DNA of 64,000 bases from EW11 sp035765635 (GTDB lineage: Bacteria; Verrucomicrobiota; Verrucomicrobiia; Opitutales; Opitutaceae): assembly GCA_035765635.1 (NCBI GenBank), contig DASTWZ010000010.1:62001-126000 (forward strand), written 5' to 3'. Positions 7,518-15,872 of this stretch are shown here, piece after piece (the first letter of the stretch is position 1; each line of letters opens with the position of its first letter). Both the position numbers and the translations under genes were made by a program. Under the pieces are notes generated by a model. It was not told the origin of the DNA, did no database searches, and worked only from the letters and a program-made list of their open reading frames with translations.

Positions 7518-8973
7518 GTGACTCTTCAGAGGTTTCTCCAAATTCGCGTTCACCCGCGCCGCCACCGCTCCGGCCGCCGCGGCGGTCTTCCTTTTTCTTG
7601 CCGATCAAATCGAAATAGACCGGACAGCCATTGAGGCCGAATTCCTTCACGATGCCCGCCTCGAGAAAGCGCCGGTAATTCTCGGTCAGCTTCTCCTCTC
7701 GATTGCAGAAAATTTTAATCCGAAACGGGCGCGTGCTGGTTTGCGTCGCGTAATAAATGCGAAAGCGCTTTCCCCCGATCGCCGGCGGCGGCGTTCGCTC
7801 CGCCAAAAACATCAGCTGCTGATTCAGCCGCGCCGTCGGAATCTTGGTGTCGAGCAGACGATTCAATTTCACCGCGGAATTCAGCATGCGATCGACTTCG
7901 TAGCCGCTCATCGCCGACACGAAAACCACCGGCGCGCCGGGCGTGAAGAACAAGCGATTGAACAGCTCCTTCTCGAATTTCTCGCGAAACTCGCGCTCGT
8001 TCTTGAAACCTTTGATGCCTTCCGGGCTCTTGAAGGCGGCGTGAACCAAGTCCCACTTGTTCACCACAATAACGATCGGTTTGCCCTCTTTGATGATCTC
8101 ACCGGCGATCGCCTTGTCCTGCTGGGTGACGCCTTCCATCGCGTCGAGCACGAGAAAAACCACATCGGTCTGCTTGATCGCATCGAGCGAACGCAGCCTG
8201 GAAAAATATTCGACGGGCGACGCGAGCTTCGTCGCGGCTTTGATTCCCGCCGTGTCGATGAGTTCGAACGGATACATTTTTCCGTCGCGCCCCTTGAACT
8301 GAAACGGAAGCTTCACCGAGTCGCGGGTCGTTCCCGGCACGTCGCTCACGATCAATCGATCGCTCTGCAGAAGGCGATTGCTCAGCGAAGATTTCCCGAC
8401 GTTCGGGCGACCGACGAAACACACGCACAGCGGATCCGCGGCAGTCTTGCCAACATGTTCGTCGGCTGAAGCGGGGCCGAGTTTCGCCGCGATTGCCGCG
8501 CGCAAATCGTCTTCGCCGCGCCCATGCTCGGCCGACACGAAAATCGGTTCGCCGAGACCAAGTTTATACGCCTCGGCCATTTCGATTTTCTCTTCGTCGA
8601 AATCGGCTTTGTTCACCACGAGCAGAACATTCTCGCTGTTGCTCCGCCGCAGCGCCCCCGCGATGCGTTCATCGAGCGAAGTGACGCCCGCAAGTCCATC
8701 GATCACGAACAGGATCAAGTCGGCCGCATCGATGGCGAACGTCACCTGCTTTTCCGAGGCGGCGATGAGCGCGCTCGGCGTCTGGCTATCCGTCAGCCCG
8801 AGGCCGCCGGTATCCAGCAGCGTGTACGCGCCGTCCTCGATCTCGGTCGAAATGACGTCGCGGGTAACACCCGGCTGGTCGTGAACGATCGAAATCCGCT
8901 TTCGCGCGAGACGATTGAAGAGCCGGCTTTTGCCAACATTAGGCCTGCCAACGATGGCAACAGTGCGAGACAT
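7498..8973 (-). CDS. der: Ribosome-assembly GTPase Der (EngA)
   Basis: A 491-residue protein with the double GTPase architecture unique to Der, which acts in 50S ribosomal subunit maturation. The first G domain opens SRTVAIVGRPNVGKS (P-loop near residue 9) with DTGG and NKAD. The second has GRPNVGKSSLSNRLL near residue 188, DTAG and NKWD. A C-terminal KH-like domain follows (after about residue 370), ending in a charged tail. The ATG at 8973 (MSRTVAI) is the start; the 20 upstream in-frame codons are read from a family E repeat and are not protein. It is followed by the DUF4380-like gene and fmt. Confidence 0.95.
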   Translation of the reverse strand: MSRTVAIVGRPNVGKSRLFNRLARKRISIVHDQPGVTRDVISTEIEDGAYTLLDTGGLGLTDSQTPSALIAASEKQVTFAIDAADLILFVIDGLAGVTSLDERIAGALRRSNSENVLLVVNKADFDEEKIEMAEAYKLGLGEPIFVSAEHGRGEDDLRAAIAAKLGPASADEHVGKTAADPLCVCFVGRPNVGKSSLSNRLLQSDRLIVSDVPGTTRDSVKLPFQFKGRDGKMYPFELIDTAGIKAATKLASPVEYFSRLRSLDAIKQTDVVFLVLDAMEGVTQQDKAIAGEIIKEGKPIVIVVNKWDLVHAAFKSPEGIKGFKNEREFREKFEKELFNRLFFTPGAPVVFVSAMSGYEVDRMLNSAVKLNRLLDTKIPTARLNQQLMFLAERTPPPAIGGKRFRIYYATQTSTRPFRIKIFCNREEKLTENYRRFLEAGIVKEFGLNGCPVYFDLIGKKKEDRRGGRSGGGAGEREFGETSEESHETIED

Positions 8974-8974
8974 T

Positions 8975-9079
8975 GAAGAAAAAGGCTGAATGCTGAAGGC
9001 TGAAGGCGGAAGACTGAAATTTCGGCACCGCACGATTCGGCGGGCGTTTCAGCCTTCAGCCTTCTTACTTCAGCCTTCT
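8975..9079. repeat. Family E inverted repeat between the aminotransferase gene and der
   Basis: Left arm (about 8985-9018) has GGCTGAATGCTGAAGGCTGA-type words. The right arm (9048-9080) has the reverse complement, TTTCAGCCTTCAGCCTTC, running into the aminotransferase stop codon. Together they can fold into a long imperfect hairpin at the 3' end of the aminotransferase gene. The loop carries a CGCACGATTCGGCGGGCG segment. Confidence 0.65.
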
Positions 9080-10249
9080 TCAACTCCGACGCGACTGAAC
9101 GTAGCGCTCGATCCTGTCCGTGGCTTCGATGAGTTGCTCGTAGCTGGTGGCGAAGCAGGCGCGGACGAAGCCGGCGCCGTTCGCGCCGAAAGCCCCGCCG
9201 GGCACGACCGCGACGCGCTGCGCTTCCAGCAGACCCAGGGCGAATTCTTTTTCCGTCTGCTTCGTCACGGCGACTGAGGGAAAGGCATAGAACGAGCCGC
9301 GCGGCAAATGACAGGTCAGGCCGATTTCGTTCAAGCGGCGGACGATGAAATCGCGGCGACGATGATACTGCTCACGCATCGCCTTCATGCCGTCTTCACC
9401 GCGGACCAGCGCTTCGATGGCCGCCTCCTGACTCACGATGGACGCGCACATCATCGAGTATTGGTGCACTTTCATCATCGCCTCAATCAACTCCGCGGGA
9501 CCGCACGCGAAACCGATGCGCCAGCCCGTCATCGCGAACGCTTTCGAAAAGCCGTGGAGGAAAATCGTGCGCTCCTTCATGCCGGGCAGGCTCGCAATGG
9601 ACGTGTGCTGTCCGTCGAACGTGAGCTCGGAATAGATCTCGTCGCTCAAGACCAAGAGGTCTTTCTCGACGGCGAACTTGGCGATTTCCTCGAGTTGAGC
9701 ACGCGTGCACGTACCGCCCGTCGGATTGCACGGCAAATTCAGCACGAGCAGTTTGCAGCCCGGTTTCCAGGAGGCGCGGAGCGCTTCGGCGGTGAGCGCG
9801 AAATTGTCTTTCGCATACGTCGGCACCGGCACTGCCTCGCCGTGCACCAGCGTCACGCTCGGATGATAGCTCACGTAACACGGCTGATGAAACATCACCT
9901 TGTCGCCGGGATTCACCAGCGCGCGAAAAGCGATGTCCAGAGCCTCGGACACGCCGACCGTGACGATGATCTCGTCTTCGGGGCGGTAGGAAATCGAGAA
10001 CGTCTTCTCGACGTATTTGTTGATGGCGCGGCGCAGTTCGATGAGTCCGAGATTCGACGTGTAGTGCGTCTTGCCTTTTTCGAGCGCGTAGATCGCGGCT
10101 TCGCGAATGTGCCAGGGAGTGTCGAAGTCCGGCTCGCCGATGCCCAGCGAGATCACGTCCTTCATTTTCGCGACGATTTCAAAAAAGTCGCGGATGCCGG
10201 ATTTCGGCAAATCGACGACGTGACGAGCGACAAAGCGTTTTGTATCCAT
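9080..10249 (-). CDS. PLP-dependent class I/II aminotransferase (YugH-like)
   Basis: A 389-residue fold-type I aminotransferase. The substrate-arm region SLGIGEPDFDTPWHIREAA, the cofactor Asn-Pro turn LNLPCNPTGG, the Asp/Tyr block LLVLSDEIYSELTFDG and the PLP lysine in LHGFSKAFAMTGWR are all present, with the C-terminal substrate arginine in a GFVRACFATS context. It transfers amino groups between an amino acid (aspartate, alanine or aromatic type) and 2-oxoglutarate or pyruvate; specificity cannot be read. A Lrp/AsnC gene lies 70 bp upstream on the same strand, the same pairing as yugG-yugH in Bacillus. This suggests amino-acid-responsive local control. Confidence 0.88.
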   Translation of the reverse strand: MDTKRFVARHVVDLPKSGIRDFFEIVAKMKDVISLGIGEPDFDTPWHIREAAIYALEKGKTHYTSNLGLIELRRAINKYVEKTFSISYRPEDEIIVTVGVSEALDIAFRALVNPGDKVMFHQPCYVSYHPSVTLVHGEAVPVPTYAKDNFALTAEALRASWKPGCKLLVLNLPCNPTGGTCTRAQLEEIAKFAVEKDLLVLSDEIYSELTFDGQHTSIASLPGMKERTIFLHGFSKAFAMTGWRIGFACGPAELIEAMMKVHQYSMMCASIVSQEAAIEALVRGEDGMKAMREQYHRRRDFIVRRLNEIGLTCHLPRGSFYAFPSVAVTKQTEKEFALGLLEAQRVAVVPGGAFGANGAGFVRACFATSYEQLIEATDRIERYVQSRRS

Positions 10250-10319
10250 GGTGATCAGCGGAAAACGTCACCCGTCCGCTCAGCCGGCGGCGGTGGCTCA
10301 TTTTCCAGGTTAGGTGGGG

Positions 10320-10802
10320 TTAGGGCGCGACCTTCAGCCGGCCATTTTCTTCGCTGTTCACGTCCATCAAAATGCCCTGCTCTTTGTAGGAGCGGAGCAT
10401 GAAGTGCGTCGCCGTGGAGAGGACGCCTTCGATGGTGGAAAGCTTTTCGGACACAAAATTGGCGACCTTTTGCAGGCTCTCGCCGGCGACGAATACGAGC
10501 AGGTCGTAACCGCCCGACATCAGGTAGCAGGATTCGACTTCATCGAAGCGGCTGATGCGTTCCGCCAGGCGGTTGAAACCGCCGCCGCGCTCCGGAGTGA
10601 TTTTCACTTCGATGACGGCTCGAACGGCGGCTGCGCTCTCCTTCGACAGGTTGAGCACCGGACGCCAGCCGAGGAAGATTTTCTCCTTCTTCAACTGTTC
10701 CAGGTGACTGTTAATCTCTTGTTCGGACAAGCCAAGGACCTGCGCCATTTGCGCCGTCGTCGACGTGCCGCCTTCGATTAATAGCTTCAGAACAGGGTTC
10801 AT
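10320..10802 (-). CDS. Lrp/AsnC family transcriptional regulator (YugG-like)
   Basis: A 160-residue regulator. The N-terminal winged helix-turn-helix (about residues 1-50) reads LKLLIEGGTSTTAQMAQVLG, then LSEQEINSHLEQLKKEKIF. A C-terminal RAM/ACT-like effector domain follows, with VRAVIEVKITPERGGGFNRL and the G-Y-D-L segment MSGGYDLLVFVAGES expected of the Lrp fold. It probably senses an amino acid and controls itself and the aminotransferase downstream. It starts 123 bp from a divergently transcribed response regulator, so that gap should contain its operator. No clear palindrome was recognised there. Confidence 0.87.
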   Translation of the reverse strand: MNPVLKLLIEGGTSTTAQMAQVLGLSEQEINSHLEQLKKEKIFLGWRPVLNLSKESAAAVRAVIEVKITPERGGGFNRLAERISRFDEVESCYLMSGGYDLLVFVAGESLQKVANFVSEKLSTIEGVLSTATHFMLRSYKEQGILMDVNSEENGRLKVAP

Positions 10803-10925
10803 AAGTGTTCGGGACTTATCGTTAAAACCGAACCATTGACGAGAACGAAAATCTCATAGGGTAACTCAAGTCCGCGACCGTGTGTGCTGTTGCAGAATGC
10901 TTCAATCTGACTTCCCAATCTGTTC

Positions 10926-11669
10926 ATGAATATCCTCGTGGCTGACGACGATCGCATGTCCCGTGAAATGCTGCGCCGCATAGTCGAGAGCGATGAGAAC
11001 AACCGCGTGACGCTCGCCGAAGATGGCGAAGAAGCGTGGAATATCCTTTGCGAGGGCTCGCAGCAATTCGACGTCGGCCTGTTCGACATCAACATGCCCC
11101 GCACCGATGGATTGCAGTTGATCGAGCGCATCCGCGCGACCCCGTCGTTGCGGCATATTCAAACCATGCTCTGCACCGCGGCGGCGGACCGAAATACCGT
11201 CGGCCGCGCGAGCGCCCTCTCCGTTTCGCACTATATCATCAAGCCCTATTCGAAGGACTTGATTCTGAGTAAACTCAAGGCGGTCCGCGAAGAGATCGCG
11301 CGTCAGGGCGTCGAGAATCGGGAAAGTCTGCTCGCCCGCCTGGGTGTTGACGAGGAAACGTATCTCGTTCTGGCAACAGCACTGCTCGACGAGGTCGAGC
11401 GCTGGCTGCAACACGCGCGCTACACTTCAGACCTCGCGCGTTTCGCCAAGCTGGCCGAGCGAGCTCCGGGGCTTCGCGGTGGCTGCGTGCTGTTGGGCCT
11501 GAACGCCTTGGTCACGCGTTTCACCGAGATCGAATTCACGCTCGCCAGCGACTCGGCGGCCTCGAAAGGCCAGCAGTCGCCGCTCCTTCTCTCCCAGATC
11601 GCGCCGATTTTCGAAGCGCTGGATCAGGAGGCGAAACGCATTCGGCGTCAGCTCGAGCCAGCGCGCTAA
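10926..11669 (+). CDS. Response regulator: REC domain with a degenerate HPt-like C-terminal helical domain
   Basis: A 247-residue protein. Residues 1-125 are a complete receiver domain: acidic pocket ADDD (7-9), phospho-acceptor Asp54 in VGLFDINMPRTDG, the Thr in MLCTAA and Lys in IIKPYSK. Residues 130-247 are helical. The segment APGLRGGCVLLG aligns with the HPt motif H-x-LKG-x4-LG, but the phospho-accepting His is replaced (Pro), so the tail cannot relay phosphate. It is divergent from the Lrp-type gene and 55 bp upstream of ffh. No kinase gene is nearby and there is no DNA-binding or enzymatic output domain, so it likely works by protein contact. The role is unknown. Confidence 0.78.
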   Translation: MNILVADDDRMSREMLRRIVESDENNRVTLAEDGEEAWNILCEGSQQFDVGLFDINMPRTDGLQLIERIRATPSLRHIQTMLCTAAADRNTVGRASALSVSHYIIKPYSKDLILSKLKAVREEIARQGVENRESLLARLGVDEETYLVLATALLDEVERWLQHARYTSDLARFAKLAERAPGLRGGCVLLGLNALVTRFTEIEFTLASDSAASKGQQSPLLLSQIAPIFEALDQEAKRIRRQLEPAR

Positions 11670-11724
11670 AATCCGAGGCGCAGCGTTGCCAGACGATCCG
11701 TTTTAAGCCAACGGATCAGATTCC

Positions 11725-13068
11725 ATGTTCGAATCACTGACCGATAAACTGAGCAACGCGCTGCGCAATCTCCGCGGCGTCGGAAAACTGTCCGAGGAAA
11801 ACATGGAGGAGGCGCTCAAGGAAGTGCGCACCGCGCTTCTTTCGGCCGACGTTCATTTCAAGGTCGCCCGCGAATTCGTCGAAAAAGTCAAAGCCCAGTG
11901 CGTCGGCCAGGACGTGTTGAAGGGCGTCACCCCGGGCCAGCAGATCATCAAGATCATTCACGACGAACTCGTGGCCCTCCTCGGCGAAGGGACGAACACG
12001 CTTTCCGCCGCACGCCCTCTGAAAATTTTGATGGTTGGCTTGCACGGCTCCGGCAAAACCACCTCCACCGCCAAGCTCGGAAAGCTCCTGAAGAAACGTG
12101 GCTACCGCCCCTTTGTTGTCGGGTGCGACGTGTATCGCCCCGCGGCTATCGATCAATTGGAGATTCTCGCGAAACAAGAGGATCTCGGCTTCTACTCGGA
12201 TCGCGTTTCGAAAGACGTCCCCGCCATCGGAGCGAAAGCCGCAGAGGTCGCGCGCGAGGCCAATGCGGACGCCGTGATCTACGACACCGCGGGCCGGCTC
12301 CAAATCGATCAAGACCTCATCGAAGAGGTTAAAAATCTGCGCGCGAAAATTCAGCCCGACGAAGTGCTTCTCGTCGCGGATGGCGCGCTCGGCCAGGAAG
12401 CCGTCAACGTCGCGAAAGCCTTCCACGAAGCGCTGCAACTCACCGGACTGATTCTGACCAAGCTCGACGGTGATGCCCGCGGCGGCGCGGCGCTCTCGAT
12501 CAAGTCGATCACTGGCGTGCCGATCAAATTCGTCGGCACGGGCGAAAAGACCGCGGACTTCGACACGTTTTATCCCGACCGCCTCGCCTCACGCATTCTC
12601 GGCATGGGCGACGTCGTTTCCCTCGTCGAAAAAGCCCAGGAGGCGATCGACGAAAAAGAAGCCGCGAAGATGGCGGAGAAGATGCGCAAGGCGGACTTCA
12701 ATCTCGAAGACTTCCTCGCGCAGATGCGGCAGATCAAGAAGCTCGGCTCGATGGAAAGCATCCTCGGCATGATGCCGGGAATGAATGGCGTGAAGCTCGA
12801 CGGCCAGGCCGAAGCCGGCATGGCGCGCACCGAAGCGATCATTCTTTCCATGACGCCGCAGGAGCGGCGAAAGCCGGAGATCCTCAACGGCAACCGCCGC
12901 ATGCGCATCGCCAACGGCGCCGGCGTGAAGATCGTCGAAGTGAACCAGCTCCTGAAACAATTTCAGCAGATGCAGAAAATGATGAAGATGCTGAAGGGCG
13001 GCGGCGCGAAGAAGATGATGCGCCAGATGGAGCAGATGCAGAAATCCGGGCAATTCCCCGGCATGTAG
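11725..13068 (+). CDS. ffh: Signal recognition particle protein Ffh
   Basis: A 447-residue SRP54 GTPase that binds signal peptides of nascent membrane proteins together with 4.5S RNA. The N domain starts MFESLTDKLSNALRNL. The G domain has the P-loop GLHGSGKTTSTAKLG (about residue 107), the insertion-box region DVYRPAAIDQL, DTAGR and TKLDGDARGG. The methionine-rich M domain covers about residues 295-447, ending with repeats of MEQMQK type and GMNGVKLDG. Length is standard. It stands alone on the plus strand, with a large repeat hairpin downstream in place of a classic terminator. Confidence 0.96.
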   Translation: MFESLTDKLSNALRNLRGVGKLSEENMEEALKEVRTALLSADVHFKVAREFVEKVKAQCVGQDVLKGVTPGQQIIKIIHDELVALLGEGTNTLSAARPLKILMVGLHGSGKTTSTAKLGKLLKKRGYRPFVVGCDVYRPAAIDQLEILAKQEDLGFYSDRVSKDVPAIGAKAAEVAREANADAVIYDTAGRLQIDQDLIEEVKNLRAKIQPDEVLLVADGALGQEAVNVAKAFHEALQLTGLILTKLDGDARGGAALSIKSITGVPIKFVGTGEKTADFDTFYPDRLASRILGMGDVVSLVEKAQEAIDEKEAAKMAEKMRKADFNLEDFLAQMRQIKKLGSMESILGMMPGMNGVKLDGQAEAGMARTEAIILSMTPQERRKPEILNGNRRMRIANGAGVKIVEVNQLLKQFQQMQKMMKMLKGGGAKKMMRQMEQMQKSGQFPGM

Positions 13069-13088
13069 GCCGCTGGCACCAGTTCGGA

Positions 13089-13296
13089 TTTAGCCGCAAG
13101 GAGGCGCAAAAAAACGCAAAGAGGATTCTGCGTCGGCGATCCGTTAGGTTGCCGGCCGGAGGTGCTCCGCGCGGTTGGGATATTGGTTTGAAACTCCAAA
13201 CCAAAATACCAGACCGCGCCCGAGCGAAGAATGTCTGAGCCGCATCGGCCTAACAAAAAATCCTCTTTGCGTATCGTGAGCCTTTTTGCGGCTAAA
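13089..13296. repeat. Family C inverted-repeat element downstream of ffh
   Basis: Arms 13089-13127 (TTTAGCCGCAAGGAGGCGCA... AAAGAGGATT) and 13259-13296 (AATCCTCTTTGCG... TTTTTGCGGCTAAA) are imperfect inverted copies about 39 bp long. Nested inside is a second strong hairpin: GCGCGGT (from about 13168) pairs with ACCGCGC, and TTGGTTTG-AAACTC-CAAACCAA sits at its centre. The element fills most of the 344-bp gap 13069-13412. A single arm of the same family is found inside the prepilin reading frame at 40324-40359. No gene is present; the last 110 bp must hold the GH36 promoter. Confidence 0.75.
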
Positions 13297-13412
13297 AAAA
13301 ATCTCCGTAGCCAAACGCTTACGCCTTTGATGCGGCTCCGGCGCGCTAAGTTCTTCGCGGGCAAGGATTGTAAATTGGCGCGGAGCGATTCCCATAGCCG
13401 GAATCGTTTTTT

Positions 13413-15668
13413 ATGAAGACCCCGCGACTGATCACATTCCTTGCGACATTCATTGCCCTGGCCCTGTGCTGCTCCGGCGCCGATCTCGGCCGCGAGTTTT
13501 TGCTGCAGACGAAAAACACCACGATGGCATTTCGCCTGCGCGGCCAGACGTGGTTGATGGTCCACTATGGCGACAAGATCACCGAGACGAATGACGCCGC
13601 CGCGCTCGCCTGGTCCGGCTGGAGTGGCGAAAACACCTTTGGGAATCCCAAGCCCGCCACCTATTCCGTCTACGGCAGCGACAACGACGATGGCAGCCTG
13701 AACAAATTCGGCGGCCTCGCCGTCATCCATGCCGACGGCGTCACCTCCACGGAGTTGGTCGCAACCGGCGCGAAACAAATCGACGACAAGAAAGGCGCGA
13801 CGCATGTCGTCTTCGAACTGAAGGACAAGGTTTACCCCTTCTTCGTCACCCAACATTTCCGCGCGCTCGAGACGAGCGACGTGATCGAGACCTGGGTTGA
13901 AATTCGCCACGAAGAATCCACGCCGGTGAAACTCGTGCGCATGAATTCTGCGGCGCTGATTTTCCCGCTGCTGGCAAAAGAGTATTCGTTGATGGCGCTC
14001 ACCGGCCAGTGGGCCTCCGAGTCGAATATCACCGAATCACCGATCGCGCTTGGACAAACCGTGAGTTTCAACTCGCGCTCCGGCGTGCGCTCCGCCTTCG
14101 GCAATAATCCGGCCTTCATGCTCTCCGTCGGTCCGCGCGCAAATGAAACGACCGGACACGTCATCGGCGGCGCACTGGCCTGGAGCGGAACGTGGGAAAT
14201 TTCCTTCCGTCGCGACCAGGTCAACATCCTCGAACTCAACGCCGGTCCCGACACCGGCAATGGCGCGTATACGCTCGATCCCAAGGCCACGCTCACGACG
14301 CCGAAACTCGCGCTCACCTACTCCGCGGTCGGAAAGGGCCAGATCTCGCGCAACCTCCATCGCTGGGCACGCGATTGGCAGTTGCGCGACGGACACATGC
14401 TGCGCCCCGTTTTGCTGAACAGCTGGGAAGGCGCGTATTTCGATTTCAACGAGCAAACGCTGACCGACATGATGGACGGCGTGCATGAACTCGGCGGCGA
14501 ACTTTTCGTCGTGGACGACGGCTGGTTCGGCAAGGGCAAGTACGCGCGCAACGATGACAAACGCGGGCTCGGCGATTGGTTCCTGAATCAGGAAAAGTTG
14601 CCCAAGGGTCTCGCTTATCTCGCAAACGAAGCGAAAGCCCGCGACCTGAAATTTGGCATCTGGGTCGAACCCGAAATGGCCAACACCACGAGCTTCCTCG
14701 TCGAACAACATCCCGACTGGGTATTGCGCGAGAAAACCCGTCCGCTCCGCCAGGGCCGCGGCGGCACGCAGGTCGTTCTCGACATGAGCAATCCGGCGGT
14801 GCGCGACAATATTTTCGGCCAGCTCGATGCGATGATCACGAGTATTCCTGGACTGGCATATATCAAATGGGACGCGAACGCCGACTTCATGAATGCCGGC
14901 TCGACTTATCTCGGCGCGGATCGTCAGCCGAACATCTGGTTCGATTATACCACCGGTCTGTACAAGCTGCTCGACCGCCTCCACGCGAAATATCCGGATA
15001 TCATCTTGAAAGCCTGTGCCTCAGGCGGCGGCCGCATGGACTACGGCTTCCTCCACTATGCGGACGAGTTCTGGGCGTCCGACGACACCGACGCGCGTCA
15101 ACGCGTTTTCATCCAGTGGGGCGCCGGGCAATTTTATCCCGCCTGCACGATAGCGGCTCACGTCACCGTCGTGCCGAATCATCAAACGCATCGCGTCACG
15201 CCGCTAAAATATCGCTTCGACGTCGCGATGTCGGGCCGCCTCGGTTTCGAGCTTCATCCCAAGAAAATGCAGCCGGAGGAAATCGCGTTCGCGAAAAAAG
15301 CGGTGGCGGATTACAAACGTCTGCGCCCGGTGATTCAGCAGGGAGATTTGTACCGCTTGGTTTCGCCGTGGGAAAACAGCTACGCATCGCTGATGTACGT
15401 GAGCGAAGATCGGAGCCACGCCGTGGTCTTCGTCTATGGTCTGACGCGCGGCATCATGTCCGATTATCCGACGCCTCTGCCGATCCAAGGTCTCGATCCC
15501 GCGACGACGTACACCTTGACCGAGCTGAACGTGGAAAAACAGGAACACTCGCAGGTCAACCGCCAGCAGATCACCGGCGCATCGCTTCTGAGCATGGGCC
15601 TCCCGATCAAGCTTAGAGGCGACTACGATTCAGCCGTGTTCGAGCTCACAGCGTCCACGCAGCGTTAA
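13413..15668 (+). CDS. Secreted GH36 alpha-galactosidase
   Basis: A 751-residue retaining glycoside hydrolase that removes terminal alpha-linked galactose from oligosaccharides or side chains. A signal peptide is clear (MKTPRLITFLATFIALALCC, then SGA), so it is exported, and the Cys pair leaves open a lipoprotein. A beta-sandwich N-domain precedes the TIM barrel from about residue 330 (GWFGKGKYARNDDKRGLGDW). The nucleophile Asp is in YIKWDANAD (about residue 487). The acid/base Asp is in DDTDARQR after CASGGGRMDYG (about residue 557). It is monocistronic, upstream of a convergent LacI-type gene. Together with the pectin genes to the right it suggests attack on galactose-bearing plant glycans (inference). 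Confidence 0.9.
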   Translation: MKTPRLITFLATFIALALCCSGADLGREFLLQTKNTTMAFRLRGQTWLMVHYGDKITETNDAAALAWSGWSGENTFGNPKPATYSVYGSDNDDGSLNKFGGLAVIHADGVTSTELVATGAKQIDDKKGATHVVFELKDKVYPFFVTQHFRALETSDVIETWVEIRHEESTPVKLVRMNSAALIFPLLAKEYSLMALTGQWASESNITESPIALGQTVSFNSRSGVRSAFGNNPAFMLSVGPRANETTGHVIGGALAWSGTWEISFRRDQVNILELNAGPDTGNGAYTLDPKATLTTPKLALTYSAVGKGQISRNLHRWARDWQLRDGHMLRPVLLNSWEGAYFDFNEQTLTDMMDGVHELGGELFVVDDGWFGKGKYARNDDKRGLGDWFLNQEKLPKGLAYLANEAKARDLKFGIWVEPEMANTTSFLVEQHPDWVLREKTRPLRQGRGGTQVVLDMSNPAVRDNIFGQLDAMITSIPGLAYIKWDANADFMNAGSTYLGADRQPNIWFDYTTGLYKLLDRLHAKYPDIILKACASGGGRMDYGFLHYADEFWASDDTDARQRVFIQWGAGQFYPACTIAAHVTVVPNHQTHRVTPLKYRFDVAMSGRLGFELHPKKMQPEEIAFAKKAVADYKRLRPVIQQGDLYRLVSPWENSYASLMYVSEDRSHAVVFVYGLTRGIMSDYPTPLPIQGLDPATTYTLTELNVEKQEHSQVNRQQITGASLLSMGLPIKLRGDYDSAVFELTASTQR

Positions 15669-15872
15669 TGAAGGATGATGAATGTAGGATGATGAATGGC
15701 TCCGTGGGTAGGGCGAAGCCTCCAGGCGAGCCGCAAACGCCAGGCCTAACCTCCAGGTTGAGTCACGCCAAACGCGGCTCGCCAGGGACGGCTCGCCCTA
15801 CCTCGCAGGACAAAACGCATTCTTACTTCTTCCTTCTTCCTTTGTCTTCCGGCCTTCATTCATCCTTTGTCT
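15669..15872. repeat. Family F arms flanking a family B inverted repeat
   Basis: Outer family F words (GAAGGATGATGAATGTAGGA at about 15669-15698, and the opposed CATTCTTACTTCTTCCTTC... CATTCATCC at 15818-15872) enclose a family B pair. The family B arms are 15707-15733 (GTAGGGCGAAGCCTCCAGGC...) and 15774-15801 (GCGGCTCGCCAGGGACGGCT...). The right end overlaps the 3' end of the convergent LacI gene. The nested layout could fold as one extended hairpin between two convergent genes. Confidence 0.72.

Noticed and set aside
8974..9033. N-terminal extension of Der (20 codons)
   Set aside because: These codons are family E repeat; conserved Der starts at the ATG at 8973.
10803..10925. Operator for the Lrp-type regulator
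   Set aside because: I looked for a palindromic Lrp/AsnC site in this divergent gap but found none convincing enough to annotate.
14037..14984. 315-codon minus-strand frame inside the GH36 gene
   Set aside because: Antisense to conserved catalytic blocks of GH36; no independent support.
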